A stretch of DNA of 64,000 nt from the NCBI GenBank assembly GCA_947359465.1, contig OX375881.1:28685742-28749741 (forward strand). Direction: 5' to 3'. Below, piece after piece: positions 10,829 through 22,934 of this stretch. The notes beneath the pieces were generated by a model. The model worked only from the letters and a program-made list of their open reading frames with translations. It searched no databases and was not told the origin of the DNA. A program made the translations under genes and the position numbers. Numbering within the stretch: the stretch's first letter is position 1; every line of letters begins with the position of its first letter. The stretch comes from Metellina segmentata (taxonomy: Eukaryota > Arthropoda > Arachnida > Araneae > Tetragnathidae).

Positions 10829-13080
10829 CTTAATAAGAAAATTAATAAGATGAATGGTTTGAAATTTAAAGTAGAATAGGTCATGAATACTACATTCCTC
10901 AGAATTCCTTGTTTTTCGGAGCTACTTTGTGCAAACTTCTAACTGCTTAAAAAATTAGTTTCCGTAAAATATTTCACTCCGAAATACATTAAAATTATTT
11001 AGAACTGCTCAGCAAAATTAACTTTCACTTAAATCATTCTCTTTAAAGTCATTTCTGGTTAACACGTTTAAATCCATTCCATTCGCCTTTTCTTAAAAAC
11101 AACGGAAAAGAAAACTTTTATCGAATACAGAAACGCTAATCGGCTTCATTGTGACTAATTGCTGAGGTGAAAGAATGCGAAGTGTTTGATGATGACTTTT
11201 TGAATTTACAAACCAGAACCAAGGCTAGATGAGAGGTCCAAAGTAATTTATTTTCAACCTAACTATCGGGTTCCTTCAATTATTTTTTATTCCTTACATC
11301 AGATAAAATCTTTTCACGATATTGCGATTCTCCGGGCAACTGATTACTGAAGAATGTTGTAATTAACTTTTAAACAGTTTAGAACAGCAATAAATGAAGT
11401 GTTTTGAAGTTCTTATTTTCATTTGTTTCAGTAACTGCAGTAACCTGTTTGGTTAATTTGTCAGATTATCTTCTGAAATAATTTCGATTTGAAATAGTCA
11501 ACTAGAAACATATAATGTAAGTGAAATTAGCTACATAAATACGGTTTCGTAGAAGATTTCCCTCTTAAAATTTAAAAATTTTATTTTTATCTTAAAACAG
11601 GTTTATTTTACCCAATTTACTTAAACTTTATAAAAACCTGCTCAGGCATAATTTATTAGTTCCTATTATATCCTGAGTAAGATTAAGTTCTATGTGAACT
11701 TTTAATGAGAAATTCATAAATCAAGACAGTTTATGATTAATAAAACTATAAATTAAAGTTTTTGCCATTTTTAGATGGGGGGGGGGAATTAAAAATTTTC
11801 AGCTGTTTCGTAGATTTGCATTAAAACTGTTTGTATACGCGATTGAATTAAACGAAACATAAATAATAAATTAAAAATGGAATTTAATTAATAAAACTTA
11901 TACATCATACTAATCCCAGATTAAAGATTATATTCTGACTTTTAATAAATGTAAGCAACTAACTAATAATAAACTGTATACCTTAGTTGCATCGTTTGGA
12001 AATGTATGATACACTATGTTATAATAAAGTATACTAGTTTATAAAAGAAAGAATACGGTTAAATGAAACAGCACATTTTTCATGATTAAAAGAGGGATTT
12101 TCAGAAAAGAAAAATACAACCTAAAAAGTGGCATCATGTAAAAGAAAGGACTTGCAGAAAGAATTAAATGATCAGTAAAAACAAAAAACCCTCAGTTTCA
12201 TACTTTAATGTATTATAAAAACAAGAAAACTTTTATCAGTAAATATAATTACATTATCAATGAAAATTATGTTTATTCGGTGTTCTTTTTCGCTATAGAA
12301 TAAGTAAGTTAGAGATTGAAGTTTATCTTTTGAATGGTGTGATTCGCTGTTCAGAATTTTCCGAACTTTTTTCTTTCGAGATAGCCATGAAAAATGTGGT
12401 GAGGAAAAAAAGTACGGTGCATTGAGAATCGATTTTCTTCCTTCAACTTAAAGTCGCTTAAAATAAGTTCGAAAAGCAGATTAAGAAATGGGATTATAGG
12501 GCAAAAGATTTAGTATTTAAAAATAGAACACTTCTGGTCATGACAAGCTGAGTGAATCATTATTATGCCACGTATTAGGAAATTCTATGAATACACAAGT
12601 GAATATTTATGAATTTAAAATATCTTATTCAACTTATTTACTCATATTTCTGCTTTATTGTTGAATAAAGAATGAAATAAAATTTAACATCAGTCCTTTG
12701 CATTGGATCACTGAAGAATGATGTCTGCGAAGTATAATTTGTTGGTGAGATGCAGATGATCATAACAAGTAAAAGAACTCCTTTGTGCGAATTGCTGCCA
12801 TGGAACGGAAGTTTTCTACGAGCGTCACTTGGAACTTAGCAAAGCAGAATATAAAAATCCTTGCTTTCGAAGGTAAGCAAATTGGTAGAAATATCTGACA
12901 CAAGATGGCAGTTAATATCAAAATTCTCCAACTGTTAGTACATACAGAGCTTACGGTTGGGGACTAGAAAGAGTTGAAGGGTACAATGGACCTCTACAAC
13001 AGTATATAAGGAGAAGGAAGTATCAGCTTTGAAAACTATGAACAGCATCATAGGTCCTTTAGTATCACAATGCTATTACA
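10829..13080. other. Long AT-rich interval without recognised genes
   Basis: No transposon ends, tRNA boxes or long frames are evident. A G9 run occurs near 11778-11786. This could be intron or intergenic DNA; the sequence does not tell which. Confidence 0.45.
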
Positions 13081-13084
13081 AAAG

Positions 13085-13895
13085 GTTATTAGAACTATAC
13101 TAATGAAATCGATACTATACTAATGAAATCGATACTTTTCTAATGAAATCGATACTATACTAATGAAATAGATACTATACTAATGTAATAGATACTATAC
13201 TAATGAACTATACTAATGAAATATACTAAGGAAATGGATAGTATACTAATGAAATATACTAAGGAAATAGATACTACACGAATGAAAAAGATACTATACT
13301 AATGAAATAGATAATATACTAATGAAATATACTATGAAATGGATACTATGCTATGAAATAGATATTGTACTATGAAATAGATATTATACTATGAAATAGA
13401 TACTATACTATGAAATAGATATTATACTATAAAATAGATACTATACTATGAAATAGATATTGTACTATGAAATAGATACTGTACTAATGAAATAGATACT
13501 ATACTTATAAAATATATACTATACTAATGAAATATATACTAAACTAATGAAATATATACTAAACTAATGAAATATATACTATACTAATGAAATAGATACC
13601 ATACTAATGAAATAGATACTATACTAATTAAAATATATACTAAACTAATGAAATATATACTATACTAATGAAATAGATACCATACTAATGAAATAGATAC
13701 TATACTAATGAAATATACTAATGACGTAGATACCATACTAATGAAGTAGATACCATACTAATGAAATAGATATCATACTAATGAAATAGATACTATATTA
13801 TAATGACGTAGATACCATACTAATGAAAGAGATACTTTACTAATGAAATAGAGACTATACTAATGAAATAGATACTATATTAATGAAATAGACGA
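13085..13895 (+). repeat. 20-bp minisatellite (GAAATAGATACTATACTAAT)n
   Basis: About 40 head-to-tail units with variants (GAAATCGATAC, GACGTAGATACC, GAAATATATACTAAACTAAT). Some blocks lack TAAT, giving shorter units (ACTATGAAATAGATAT). Local homogenised sub-blocks suggest several rounds of expansion. No coding frame runs through it. Confidence 0.95.
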
Positions 13896-13906
13896 AGTTT
13901 GTGTGC

Positions 13907-14242
13907 TTAGCTATATGTTATTTTTGCCCATTGCTCACTTTGAACATCTGTCACTTGGTTGTGAGAAAAAAGCACAAATTCCACTGTGGGAAAAATTATT
14001 GATTCGTTAAAGTGAATTAAAACACTAGTCAACGCTTTGATAACCAATCGGTCAAAGTGGTTCTTTAACCCACTAGACAAACCCGTCTGCTCCGGTGCAT
14101 AAATATATTCAATGTTCTGCAATGTAACTCCAAGGAATTGTAATTGTTCTGCATGCATTTTATCTGAATTTTGAAAACTACAGTAAAATAAAAAACAGAC
14201 GTAAAACGCAAATAATAAACACAAACAAAATATGTATTGCAT
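13907..14242 (-). pseudogene. Possible Copia-type integrase fragment
   Basis: A 111-residue minus-strand frame. After a hydrophobic start, the stretch LQNIEYIYAPEQTGLSSGL followed by KNHFDRLVIKALTSVLIHFN resembles the part of Ty1/Copia integrases with the shape Y.PEQNG..ER.NR.L...AR..L. The integrase Glu (in ER) is absent and no neighbouring protease, reverse transcriptase or LTR is visible. If real it is an isolated old fragment; a chance frame is the alternative. Confidence 0.3.
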
Positions 14243-16250
14243 ATTTATAATAAAACATTATTATTTATAATAAACAATTATTTATAAGTGAATTAACTTG
14301 GGCGGTGTAGGGAGGCTATTCGTAGTTAGAAAAGAAAAAAAAGGCGTGGAAAGGAGTGCACTTTGCACTGAAGAACATCACAACTTATGATTGAAAACAA
14401 ATCGGCCAAAGTTAGGATAAAATTAAGGAAAAATTGTTTTGCAAAGACTTAGTTTGTTCTGAGACGTATGTCGCAGTTTTAAGCACTTTCTGTTCCCGGC
14501 CCTTCTGGGATCTTATGTCAGCGACTCCATTAACATAATCTGTTTATTTAATTTAAAGGTCGATCTGGTTATCAACATTACTTATCATAGTTAAATATCG
14601 TCTGTTGTTAAAAAATTCTACATAATTCAATACAAATCGGATTGTGCCACTTTTGAGAAGGTTGCACTAATTTTCTCCACTACTGTATCATCTATGATTT
14701 TGATTAAATAACCAATCACATTTAAAATTGTTCTTCCAACAAAACGTTCCTTTGTTAGTATCTGTTTGTACCTTTTCTCGCAATTTTGGAAAATTATCAA
14801 ATTTCAGAAAATTCCAAAGTCCAAATTTTGTACTGTTAGTTATGATAAAAATTTTTAAATTGGAAAGACATAACTGCAGTTTTCACGAAAGGAAAATTAA
14901 AAGTAAAAACAGCAAATATGACTACTTCAAAAAAAAAAATCAAACTCCAGAAAAAAAGAGGGGGCTACGTGCATCGAAAAATGGAAAACAGAATGCCAGA
15001 GAAAGCAAACTTTTCTCCTCGATGAACAAACGCCTTCTACATTATCCAAAAGAAGGGTGACTTAAATTCGAAAGCGGAGCCCGAATGTTTTCCTTTGAAC
15101 GATGTGCCGAAAGACGATAAAACGTTACCGAACTCATGGAACTCAATGCGATTTTGAGAGTCATTAGTCTGGCGCCAAGTATCTGGCAACAACTCGACTA
15201 TCACCGCTAGGGGGAAAAGATCGTCTGCCACTTCCGCTACGGTCGTTTCGCTTTAATTAGGTTCTGCAATTCTAACACTTCCTTTTGGATCTCGCTTCTG
15301 ATCTTTATTTTCGCTTTTATTTCGAAAATCAAGAACATTGTTTTAAATTATAGCCGAGAGCGCGAGGTGAGCTTCCGTGTTGCTTAACAGCCTCTCAATT
15401 CTGTTCGTTCTCCTTTGCGACACAATAGTAAAATTTTTGAATCTGCGTCGAGACCTGGAATAGTTTTATTTCACTTTCAGATGCATTGTTTCAGACACAA
15501 ATAGAAGCATTAATTCGTTGAACTGTTCTTCTGAAATATTAGTGACTGAGCTTCCTACATTACGCTATCAATTTAATTAAAGGAATGAAATTTACAATTC
15601 CAAAAAATAGTAAGACTACACTTACATGCTTGAATTTTATGTAGATTATATTAGAAAGATTTCATTTATTAATTTCTATTTTCGCTTTTCAAGTTTGTTA
15701 GGTAAAATTTTTATAACATGACACATAGCATGACAGTTTTATAACATTCGTTGTGAAGAAAGCTGGCGAAGTTCACGTTTGAGAAATTTAAAAGGAAAAA
15801 AAAATCAGGTTTTACTCTACTTTTATAACTATAAATGCTAAAAAAAAGAGCAAAAATAGTAAAATCAATTTTGTCTGTAATTGTTGATACTAGTTTTAAA
15901 ATCCTTTTCGGTAAATCCAGAAAAAAACTAAAGATTGTCTTCTGAACTTTTATACCTTATTATTATTATTTTATGAACTTATTTTAATTTTGATATTTTT
16001 TCGTCAACGCGCATGATTGTTTTCAATTTATCTACAACAATATAATACAAATTCACCTTGATTTCTGTGAGAAATTCCACTGCGGACTACATAATTCCGC
16101 CGTGATCTACCCGAATGCGTTTTACACTCTGCTAGAAAAATTGAAATACCCCAAAGCCAATTATCAGAATGATACATAATATGCGTTATATACATGAAAA
16201 GATAAAGAACTGATCACACTGTCAAAACAAGAGGACTTATTATTACGTAA
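14243..16250. other. AT-rich interval, nothing recognised
   Basis: The 110-residue plus frame at 14728-15060 is Lys-rich, ends at an ordinary stop and shows no domain. No repeat ends were found. Confidence 0.4.
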
Positions 16251-16252
16251 TG

Positions 16253-17067
16253 CAGGGTGGTCCTAAAAGTTCCCGTACTGACGATTCGCGAATTTATTAT
16301 ACAAAAACAACAAACTTTAAAACAATTATTTTCATGACAATGTTGAAACACACTTTTAACCTAACGTAGGAAAATAATGTGAACTTACATTTATAATAAT
16401 GTTCAAAATTTCCGCCTTTTTCTTGGAGGCAAGGCTGAAGTCGTTTGCGCAATTTTTTAGAAACGCGTTTTAAGATGCTGGAAGTGACTTCTTGTATCCT
16501 TTGAGTAATGGCAATTTTCAGATCACCTATTGTTTATTGATTATCTTCATTAATTTTGTTCTTTAAATATTCTCACAGAAAAAAGTCAGGGATGCGCAGA
16601 TCAGGGAACGAGGTGGCCAAAGGTTTTTTGAGATGAGTCGATCGCCAAAAAAAATCTTGAAGCATGCCCATGGTTCCATAATTTGTATGGCAGGTTGCAA
16701 CGTCTTGTTGAAACCAAGAGTCTAGTTCATTCACTTCTAATAATGCAACAAATTGTTGAATAAGTTGATATAACGTATCTTTACTCGGTATTGCATCATT
16801 TGGATATTTATGTCGCCAAAATTCTTTACATCTTTCGTATGATTTATATTCAAAATAAGCCTCAAACAGCGCAATTCTCTGAATGCGGGATACATTCATT
16901 TTGTAATGAGGAATAAAATGACGTGAAACTTTATTTTCGCACAACTTGAGTGCGAATAAAATCAAACGATAAACATTAAAGCAGACGATAAAATTCAATA
17001 ATTACACGTTCAATACATTTTTTTTAAAGTTGAAAAGTTGAAGTAAGGAAACTTTTAGGACACCCTG
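16253..17067 (-). mobile_element. Mariner-like element, internally deleted
   Basis: The ends are CAGGGTGGTCCTAAAAGTTC on the left (16253) and, on the minus strand from 17067, CAGGGTGTCCTAAAAGTTTC. TA follows on the right (17068-17069); the left flank reads TG, probably a mutated TA. At 815 bp it is too short for a complete element of about 1.3 kb. The transposase relic jumps from the HTH region to the second Asp motif, which accounts for the missing middle. Confidence 0.82.
16400..16890 (-). pseudogene. Mariner-like transposase relic, middle deleted
   Basis: The minus-strand frame (its ATG in KMNVSRIQRIALFEAYFEYK at about 16899) gives an N-terminal HTH typical of a widespread arthropod family: RCKEFWRHKYPNDAIPSKDT then LYQLIQQF. 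It then passes directly to LDSWFQQDVATCHTNYG, the second catalytic Asp region, and SFPDLRIPDFFL, a third-acid region. The first catalytic Asp motif and linker are absent. After a stop, KLRKRLQ.CLQEKGGNFEHY continues in another frame to about 16400. Confidence 0.82.
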
Positions 17068-17069
17068 TA

Positions 17070-17402
17070 TAAACAGAAAGCAAGATTTCCGGCGGCAAAT
17101 ATGTCAAGAATTCTGCTGCTCCAGATCCCTTATATTTCACGTGTAATGCAGTTGGCAATCTAGTCCCAGATATATTAAAATAGGTTGGGGATCTCGGAGT
17201 CCAAGGAAGTGGTTCAACCCCACAGAGAAACTTCTAAGAAGTGAGCTGTGTGCTAATAAATACTCCCTTGTATGTGTGAATAAAGGTACAAGAGTAAATT
17301 GTAGGATTTACTGGAAGAACCAATGCACTGTCAAACTACACATCATACCACACTGACACCACAGATCATAGGCTATCGTGAGAAATGGCTCCCCACACAT
17401 TA
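17070..17402. other. Spacer, nothing recognised
   Basis: Ordinary sequence between the mariner-like element and the inverted element pair. Confidence 0.45.
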
Positions 17403-17966
17403 AAGCCGTGTTTATACCGGAGTTGCAAAAGCGTCCCTCCTACAAGCAACGAAGATATTCCTCGTCATGATCTCGTGTAGGGGTGGCGATTTGGCGATTT
17501 GCAACTCCAATTTTGTTTTCCACCAGGAGTCGGTAACGATCAAAGGACTGTAACTTTTGGGAGGATATTTCTCCGAGACGAAATTTTGGATTCAAATGCT
17601 ACCCTATTTCGCCCTCTTTCGGTTTTGCAGACAATCTGCCCTTCGGCACCCAGTGGTAGCGCACGCCGTTTTTTGTTCGCTCTCTGTGACATTTTGCCCT
17701 CATCGCTTGCCTTGACCACATTTCCGGCCAAACTGTCAGTGAGTGACCGATTCGATTCAAATGACGTGGATGAGAGAGCTGATGATAACAATAACAGAAC
17801 TATTTAGAGAGAGTCTTGTCCCCTTTGGGTCGCCGATAAAAGTCGACAAAGCGCTTACACCAGAGAAGGTCGAAAAAAGGGTCAGCAAAAGGGGTCGTAA
17901 AACGTCTTCATCTCCAAAAAGGGGGAGAAAAAAAAATTATTTGCAACTTCGGTGTAAACGTGGCTT
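17403..17966 (-). mobile_element. Short TIR element E1 (member of an inverted pair)
   Basis: The left end AAGCCGTGTTTATACCGGAG and the right end (AAGCCACGTTTACACCGAAG on the minus strand) are inverted. Inside, the minus strand carries AAAATGTCACAGAGAGCGAA, GGTGCCGAAGGGCAGATTGT and a downstream block also found in E2 on the plus strand. At 564 bp it is non-autonomous. The short frames on both strands have no intact domain. A PIF/Harbinger-like origin is suggested only by its sister copy. Confidence 0.7.
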
Positions 17967-18006
17967 AACAAGGAGTTATAGAGGTATAACGTTCAACAGC
18001 AAACTG

Positions 18007-18624
18007 AAGCCACATTTACACTGGGGGAGTTGTAAATATTTTGTCCCCTTTTTGTGACGGAGACGGTTTACGACCTCTTTTGCTGGCTCCTTTTGGACTC
18101 TTTTTTTCGATCCACTCCGGTGTAAACGCCATGTCAACATTTTCGGCAACGCAAAGGGGTGAGTATTCTTCTCACCCCTTTGCAGAGAAGTCTGACCACC
18201 ATTCATTAAGATGTCAAATGTTGAGGATGTCGCGCTTGCAGCAGCAGTCTGCGTAATTTTGTCGAAACTACGGGTTGAGACCATGGTTAAAAGCGAGAGG
18301 CAAACGACGAGGGGAAAATGTCACAGATAGCGAACAAAAGACGACGTGAGCTACCACGGGGTGCCGAAGGGCAGATTGTCTGCAATACCAGAAGGGGACG
18401 AAATAGGGCAGCATTTGCATTCCAAACATCGTCTAGGAGAAATGTACTCCCAAAAGTTGCAGTATGATCTTTACCGACTAATGATGGAAAACAAAATCGG
18501 AGTTGCAAACTCGCCAAATCGCCACCCCGACACGAGAACTTGGCGATAAAATTAGTGCCGTTTCTCGGAATATCTTCAATGTTTGGAGGGCGACGCGTTT
18601 GCAACTCCTGTGTAAACGCGGCTT
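18007..18624 (+). mobile_element. Short TIR element E2, possible PIF/Harbinger derivative
   Basis: The ends AAGCCACATTTACACTGGGG and (minus strand) AAGCCGCGTTTACACAGGAG match E1 but in the opposite orientation. Near 18210 the plus strand reads MSNVEDVALAAAVCVIL, and a one-base shift then gives RNYGLRPWLKARG. That resembles the RRYWVRPWL..R motif near the N-terminus of many PIF/Harbinger transposases. No catalytic DDE region remains. I cannot define a clear 3-bp target duplication, so the superfamily is tentative. Confidence 0.6.
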
Positions 18625-18639
18625 GAGACTGACTTCTGA

Positions 18640-19020
18640 ATATCGTCTCCTGTGTGGCTTGAGCGGGGTTGTGATCGAGAGTCGTGAACAAGCATGTAGC
18701 GTGACAGCGAATAATGTTAAGTGACGAATCCCGCATCTGTCTTGGGGCGGATCCTCACAACATTCACGTAAGGTCGAGAGCTTGTCATCATTACAGTTTA
18801 TTTTCAATAGCAGACAGTATAAGGCTTTGTGTAATAGTATGGGGAGCAATCATTTATGACAGCCAATCTAATAGAAAGAGGTTGTTTGACAGACTGTGAT
18901 ACTTCCTGCTATCCTACAAACTGTTATTTAGCCTTTCACGTCATGATTCCAAGTGGTTATTTACCAGAAAAATTACTATCGGTCACCCACGACTCGCCTT
19001 TCCCAAGATTGCCTCCGTGG
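18640..19020 (+). pseudogene. Tc1-like transposase scrap
   Basis: A frame containing MLSDESRICLGADPH, then IVWGAIIYDSQSN, corresponds to the first catalytic Asp motif and the following VWGAI.YDSR segment of Tc1-like transposases. No terminal repeats, second Asp or Glu motif is seen. It is probably a decayed fragment. Confidence 0.65.
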
Positions 19021-19029
19021 TGATTTAAA

Positions 19030-19165
19030 AAGATGTAATAAAATATTTTGGTCAGTGAGCAATATTTAACACAGCAAAATAAACAATTTACTCTGAAGAA
19101 TTATTTAACACAGATAAATGAACATTTTAGTTGGATATTTTGCTTTGAATTGCATTTTTTCTCGA
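19030..19165 (+). repeat. Direct repeat D1, left copy
   Basis: From AAGATGTAATAAAATATTTT to TGAACATTTTAGTTGGATAT this block matches 19718-19845 with few differences. The 555 bp between the copies is AT-rich and uncoding. This could be an old segmental duplication or two copies of an unrecognised repeat. Confidence 0.75.
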
Positions 19166-19717
19166 ATATTAAGGATGTGCAGAATATTTGGTATAAAGAT
19201 TCCATTTGAATCCTTACCACAACATTTACCTCTATGTATCACCGTCAGGGGAAGTTTTACAGTTTACAAATGTATGATCTTTCTGAAGTAAATCAAAAAT
19301 AATAAAGACCTCTACATTCAACAACTTTCTTTATCTTTTCATGAGCATCACACATGTTTTCAAGAGTTAGTTGAGTTATAGTTTTGAATTAAACTTATTG
19401 TCTGAATACATTATTTTTGACATAATTCTGTTTCACATAAGAATTCTTCAATATTATGGGAAACATGTATATCGTAGCTTCTACTTCAAAGTTAAACTTT
19501 TATCTTTTTAAACATTTTACGATGGTTACAAATTAAAAAAAAAAAACTTTTCCGCTTTACACTTAGGTTTATTGATCTCAGATCAGTGTGCATGTATCTT
19601 TATTATACAGAGCTCAGTCATAATTTATTTTTGTAGGAAGTCTGAAAGGATATGATAAAAAAATTTTATGAAAAGTTCTGTTAATTAAGTCTATTTAAGA
19701 TTTAAAAGTGGTGCTTA

Positions 19718-19850
19718 AAGATGTAATAAAACATTTTGGTCAATGAGCAATATTTAATACAGCAAAATAAACAATTGACTCTGAAGAATTATTTAATACA
19801 TAAAAATGAACATTTTAGTTGGATATTTTGAATGGAATGGAACATTATTT
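19718..19850 (+). repeat. Direct repeat D1, right copy
   Basis: Same block as 19030-19165, in the same orientation. The two copies begin at the identical AAAGATGTAATAAAA motif and both fade after AGTTGGATATTTT. Confidence 0.75.
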
Positions 19851-22788
19851 TATGCTGTACCATATATTTTACTTCCTTCCGTATAATGTGTCGAGTTTCA
19901 AATTTTGCAATTTTTTTCAATTTTCAGCTCTTTTTTTAATTAAACTAAAAATATAAGTATTTAATTAAACTGTGTTACATGCAAACTGCTTTTAACTCAT
20001 TCAGTTAATGTACTTTGAACTTAATTAATTTATTATTGGTAGATTGACTGAATTCTGGAAAACTTTCTAGAATAATTATTTACGATTAAAATTTTAAATG
20101 TTGTTAGAATATCTTATTTATTCATAAAACGTTTTCACAACATGGCAAATAATTCATGAGAATATCAAAGCGTTATTTTTCCGCACTTTTGTAAAGGTGG
20201 AATTACACGTTAAATAGATTGAAATTTATACTCTTCTATTCCTACCAAGGGAGCAAATGCATTTTCATATATCGTGGCGACATCTGGAGATAATATACGT
20301 TCACAGAACCAGGAAAACTATTATTTCTGTAACTATTATGTTTAAGAATGACAGAAATAAGATATGTAACAAATATTCTGAAACAGTCGCACTCATGTAA
20401 TGATCATAAAATTCCACTAAAGAAAATTAGCATGACGCATAAACTTTAAAGCAAAATATTCATTACAATTGTTGGCAGTTATATTTGAGTGATAGTTTTT
20501 GAAAGCAAAATGTAACTTTCTAATTTCAAAAATGTATACAGGTTCACTATTTCAAGTAAATTCAGTATTTATTTTAAAATTAAATAATCTAAATTGGTGA
20601 AAATTAAGGAATTGTATATTCCATATTAAATAAAATGTTTTCAAAAATTAATCGTCGTCTATTGTAAAGAATCTTTAAATCAAGCAATTTTGTGCTTGGT
20701 TGTTAAAATTTTGGAACAATTTTTTTATCAAAATGCAAAAGTTTCTAAAAAATTCTGCAAACTCATCTACAATAAATCAGATTAATACATCGTGGACAGA
20801 CAAATAAAACGATGTGTCCAGCCTTGTTTTTATTCTATTATTTTATCAGACGCATTAGTAAACAATAAATTGAATTTAGCAGGGCAAGAAAATAGTTGAC
20901 CATGTGCCACAATAGCTGGTCGAGTTACTTTGTGTACACACGTGTAAGAACGGTTTGTGTTTCCAGGGTTATGATACATAGGTTCGATAATCGCCATTTC
21001 CTTTTGACTTAAAGTGACTTTTTCTAGAAAAAAAAATGCAAATTTGAAACATCTTCCCATAAAAATTCATCCAGACAGACATAACAAACCTGAGTGCTTT
21101 TGGCAGATTAAAAAAATATTTATTGCCTATTAAAGGAGACTTGTGAAACGTCAATGCGGCAAAGCATGACATACGAGTGGATTCTTCAGTGTAAACAAAC
21201 AAACTAGACTCAAAGTGAAGACCAATTATCCATCATACATGAATTTTGTTGGCGAAATGTTGAAATTGCCTTCACAAAACAAGCGCAGTGAATTCACGTT
21301 TGGATTACGTACAGGAAACTCATTCCTCCGCAGAACTAACGCCACTTTAATTTAGCTTGACAGAAAATACATATCTAATAGAATTTGAGTCATCGGGTTG
21401 ATTTATAAACTACACTGTTCCGATTATTGACGAAATAAAGGATCTTATCATCAATAAAATTTACACAATTTACCAGCAAAGCGAATCTTTACACATACGT
21501 GAAAAATAACGGTCCTTTGAATTTCGTCAACAAGGCTTTAATTTGTTCTAGAATGTTCCTTACAATATTAATATTTCATCCCCTTTCATTTTCGAGTAGT
21601 TTTTAAATTATAATCCAACAATCACCTTAAAAACTCACTCTAATTTATTCTAAGATTCATTTTAGAACTTACATTTCTTATTTGTGTTGTAAAATTTACT
21701 GCAAATAATTTTATTTAGATTTTAATACAGTGTGAATTATTATATTTGATTAATTCTAACGACATTTTACTTAATCTTCATTTTGAAAATTAATTTCCTT
21801 ACACACCCTCAAAAATGCGTGTTCTTATGAAAAATATTTTTAAAAGGTTAAGTTGTTTGTTTTGCTTTGTGCAAAAGTCAGGCAAGTGTGTTCTTTACAA
21901 TATGCTAAGCCTAAAAAAAGGTTAACAAAATCTTGTTTCCAGTCTGTGCAATTTCAACTTGTAAAATAGTACGGATCTTCCACTCAATTAGAAATAAGGG
22001 AAATACAAATTAAGTTAATTAAATGGTATTATATCTAATTGGTATTACCATTCAACCATCATGAAGAAATGCATAAATGTACTGCCCAGCCGATGGCTTC
22101 AGAGATATTTTGGCAAATTAGTTTGAACTGGTCCTTGCAATGGAAGCGATTTTTCACTATCTGTTGTTCACTCTCCCTTTTCCAAATGTGGTACTTCCTT
22201 TAATGGAAACGCATTGCTGGGTTTTCTTTTTAGTTCAACTGTTTTATTTTATTCATTGTCTTTTATGCCCTGGCATCACTTCCATTTATGACATACGCTT
22301 TGATAGCTGGACGAGCGTTATTATGCGGACTCTGGCTGACGTCCAGACCAGAAAAGCCTGGGAACTATCGAATCGGATAACATATATCATCGTAAAAAGA
22401 CGTTGGTTTATCTATCCAATCTAATGAAATACTGCAAATACATCATCTAAATGGGCACGGATAGAGGAGAAAACATATTTTTACAAACATATACTTTGGG
22501 AAAATAATGCCCGTAAAAAATATTACATTCAAATGTCAATGGTTGTGTATGCTTAGTGTGTGCGAAGAAGAGTTATAGAAGTGCTATGAAATTTGCTTTA
22601 TTAATCCGCTTATTGTATTTGAGCGATATTAAATTTTCAATAAAGATTAAAATTCTTGATATTTCTATGCATTGGTATAGAGTCGTAAATTCAAAAATAT
22701 ACTTTGTTCCAATTTCACTCATAAAATCTATTCATACATATGCAAATTGCCGCGGGAGAGAGCTAAACATTATTATACAGTCGCATAC
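19851..22788. other. Long AT-rich interval without recognised genes
   Basis: Minus-strand frames at 20830-21202 and plus-strand frames at 22140-22424 and 22556-22864 show no recognisable domain. They have no obvious splice context that would make them convincing exons. The last one runs into the terminal repeat of the next element. Confidence 0.4.
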
Positions 22789-22934
22789 TACAGAGGCTGT
22801 TCGCACATTTTTTAGACGATTTTGGTTAGCGGTAATAAAAAATCGTTTGCTGCAAAAGAATTAACTGCAGTTGTACTATGTTTTTAAAAGTCAAAATTAT
22901 CGTCTGCGGCTTGAGAAGTTTGTTTTTATTCAAA

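Noticed and set aside
13085..13895. CRISPR array
   Set aside because: Units are contiguous 20-bp repeats without unique spacers, and the window is eukaryotic.
20830..21202. Minus-strand host gene exon
   Set aside because: Two overlapping frames of 76-77 residues show no known motif, and no convincing splice-site arrangement was seen.
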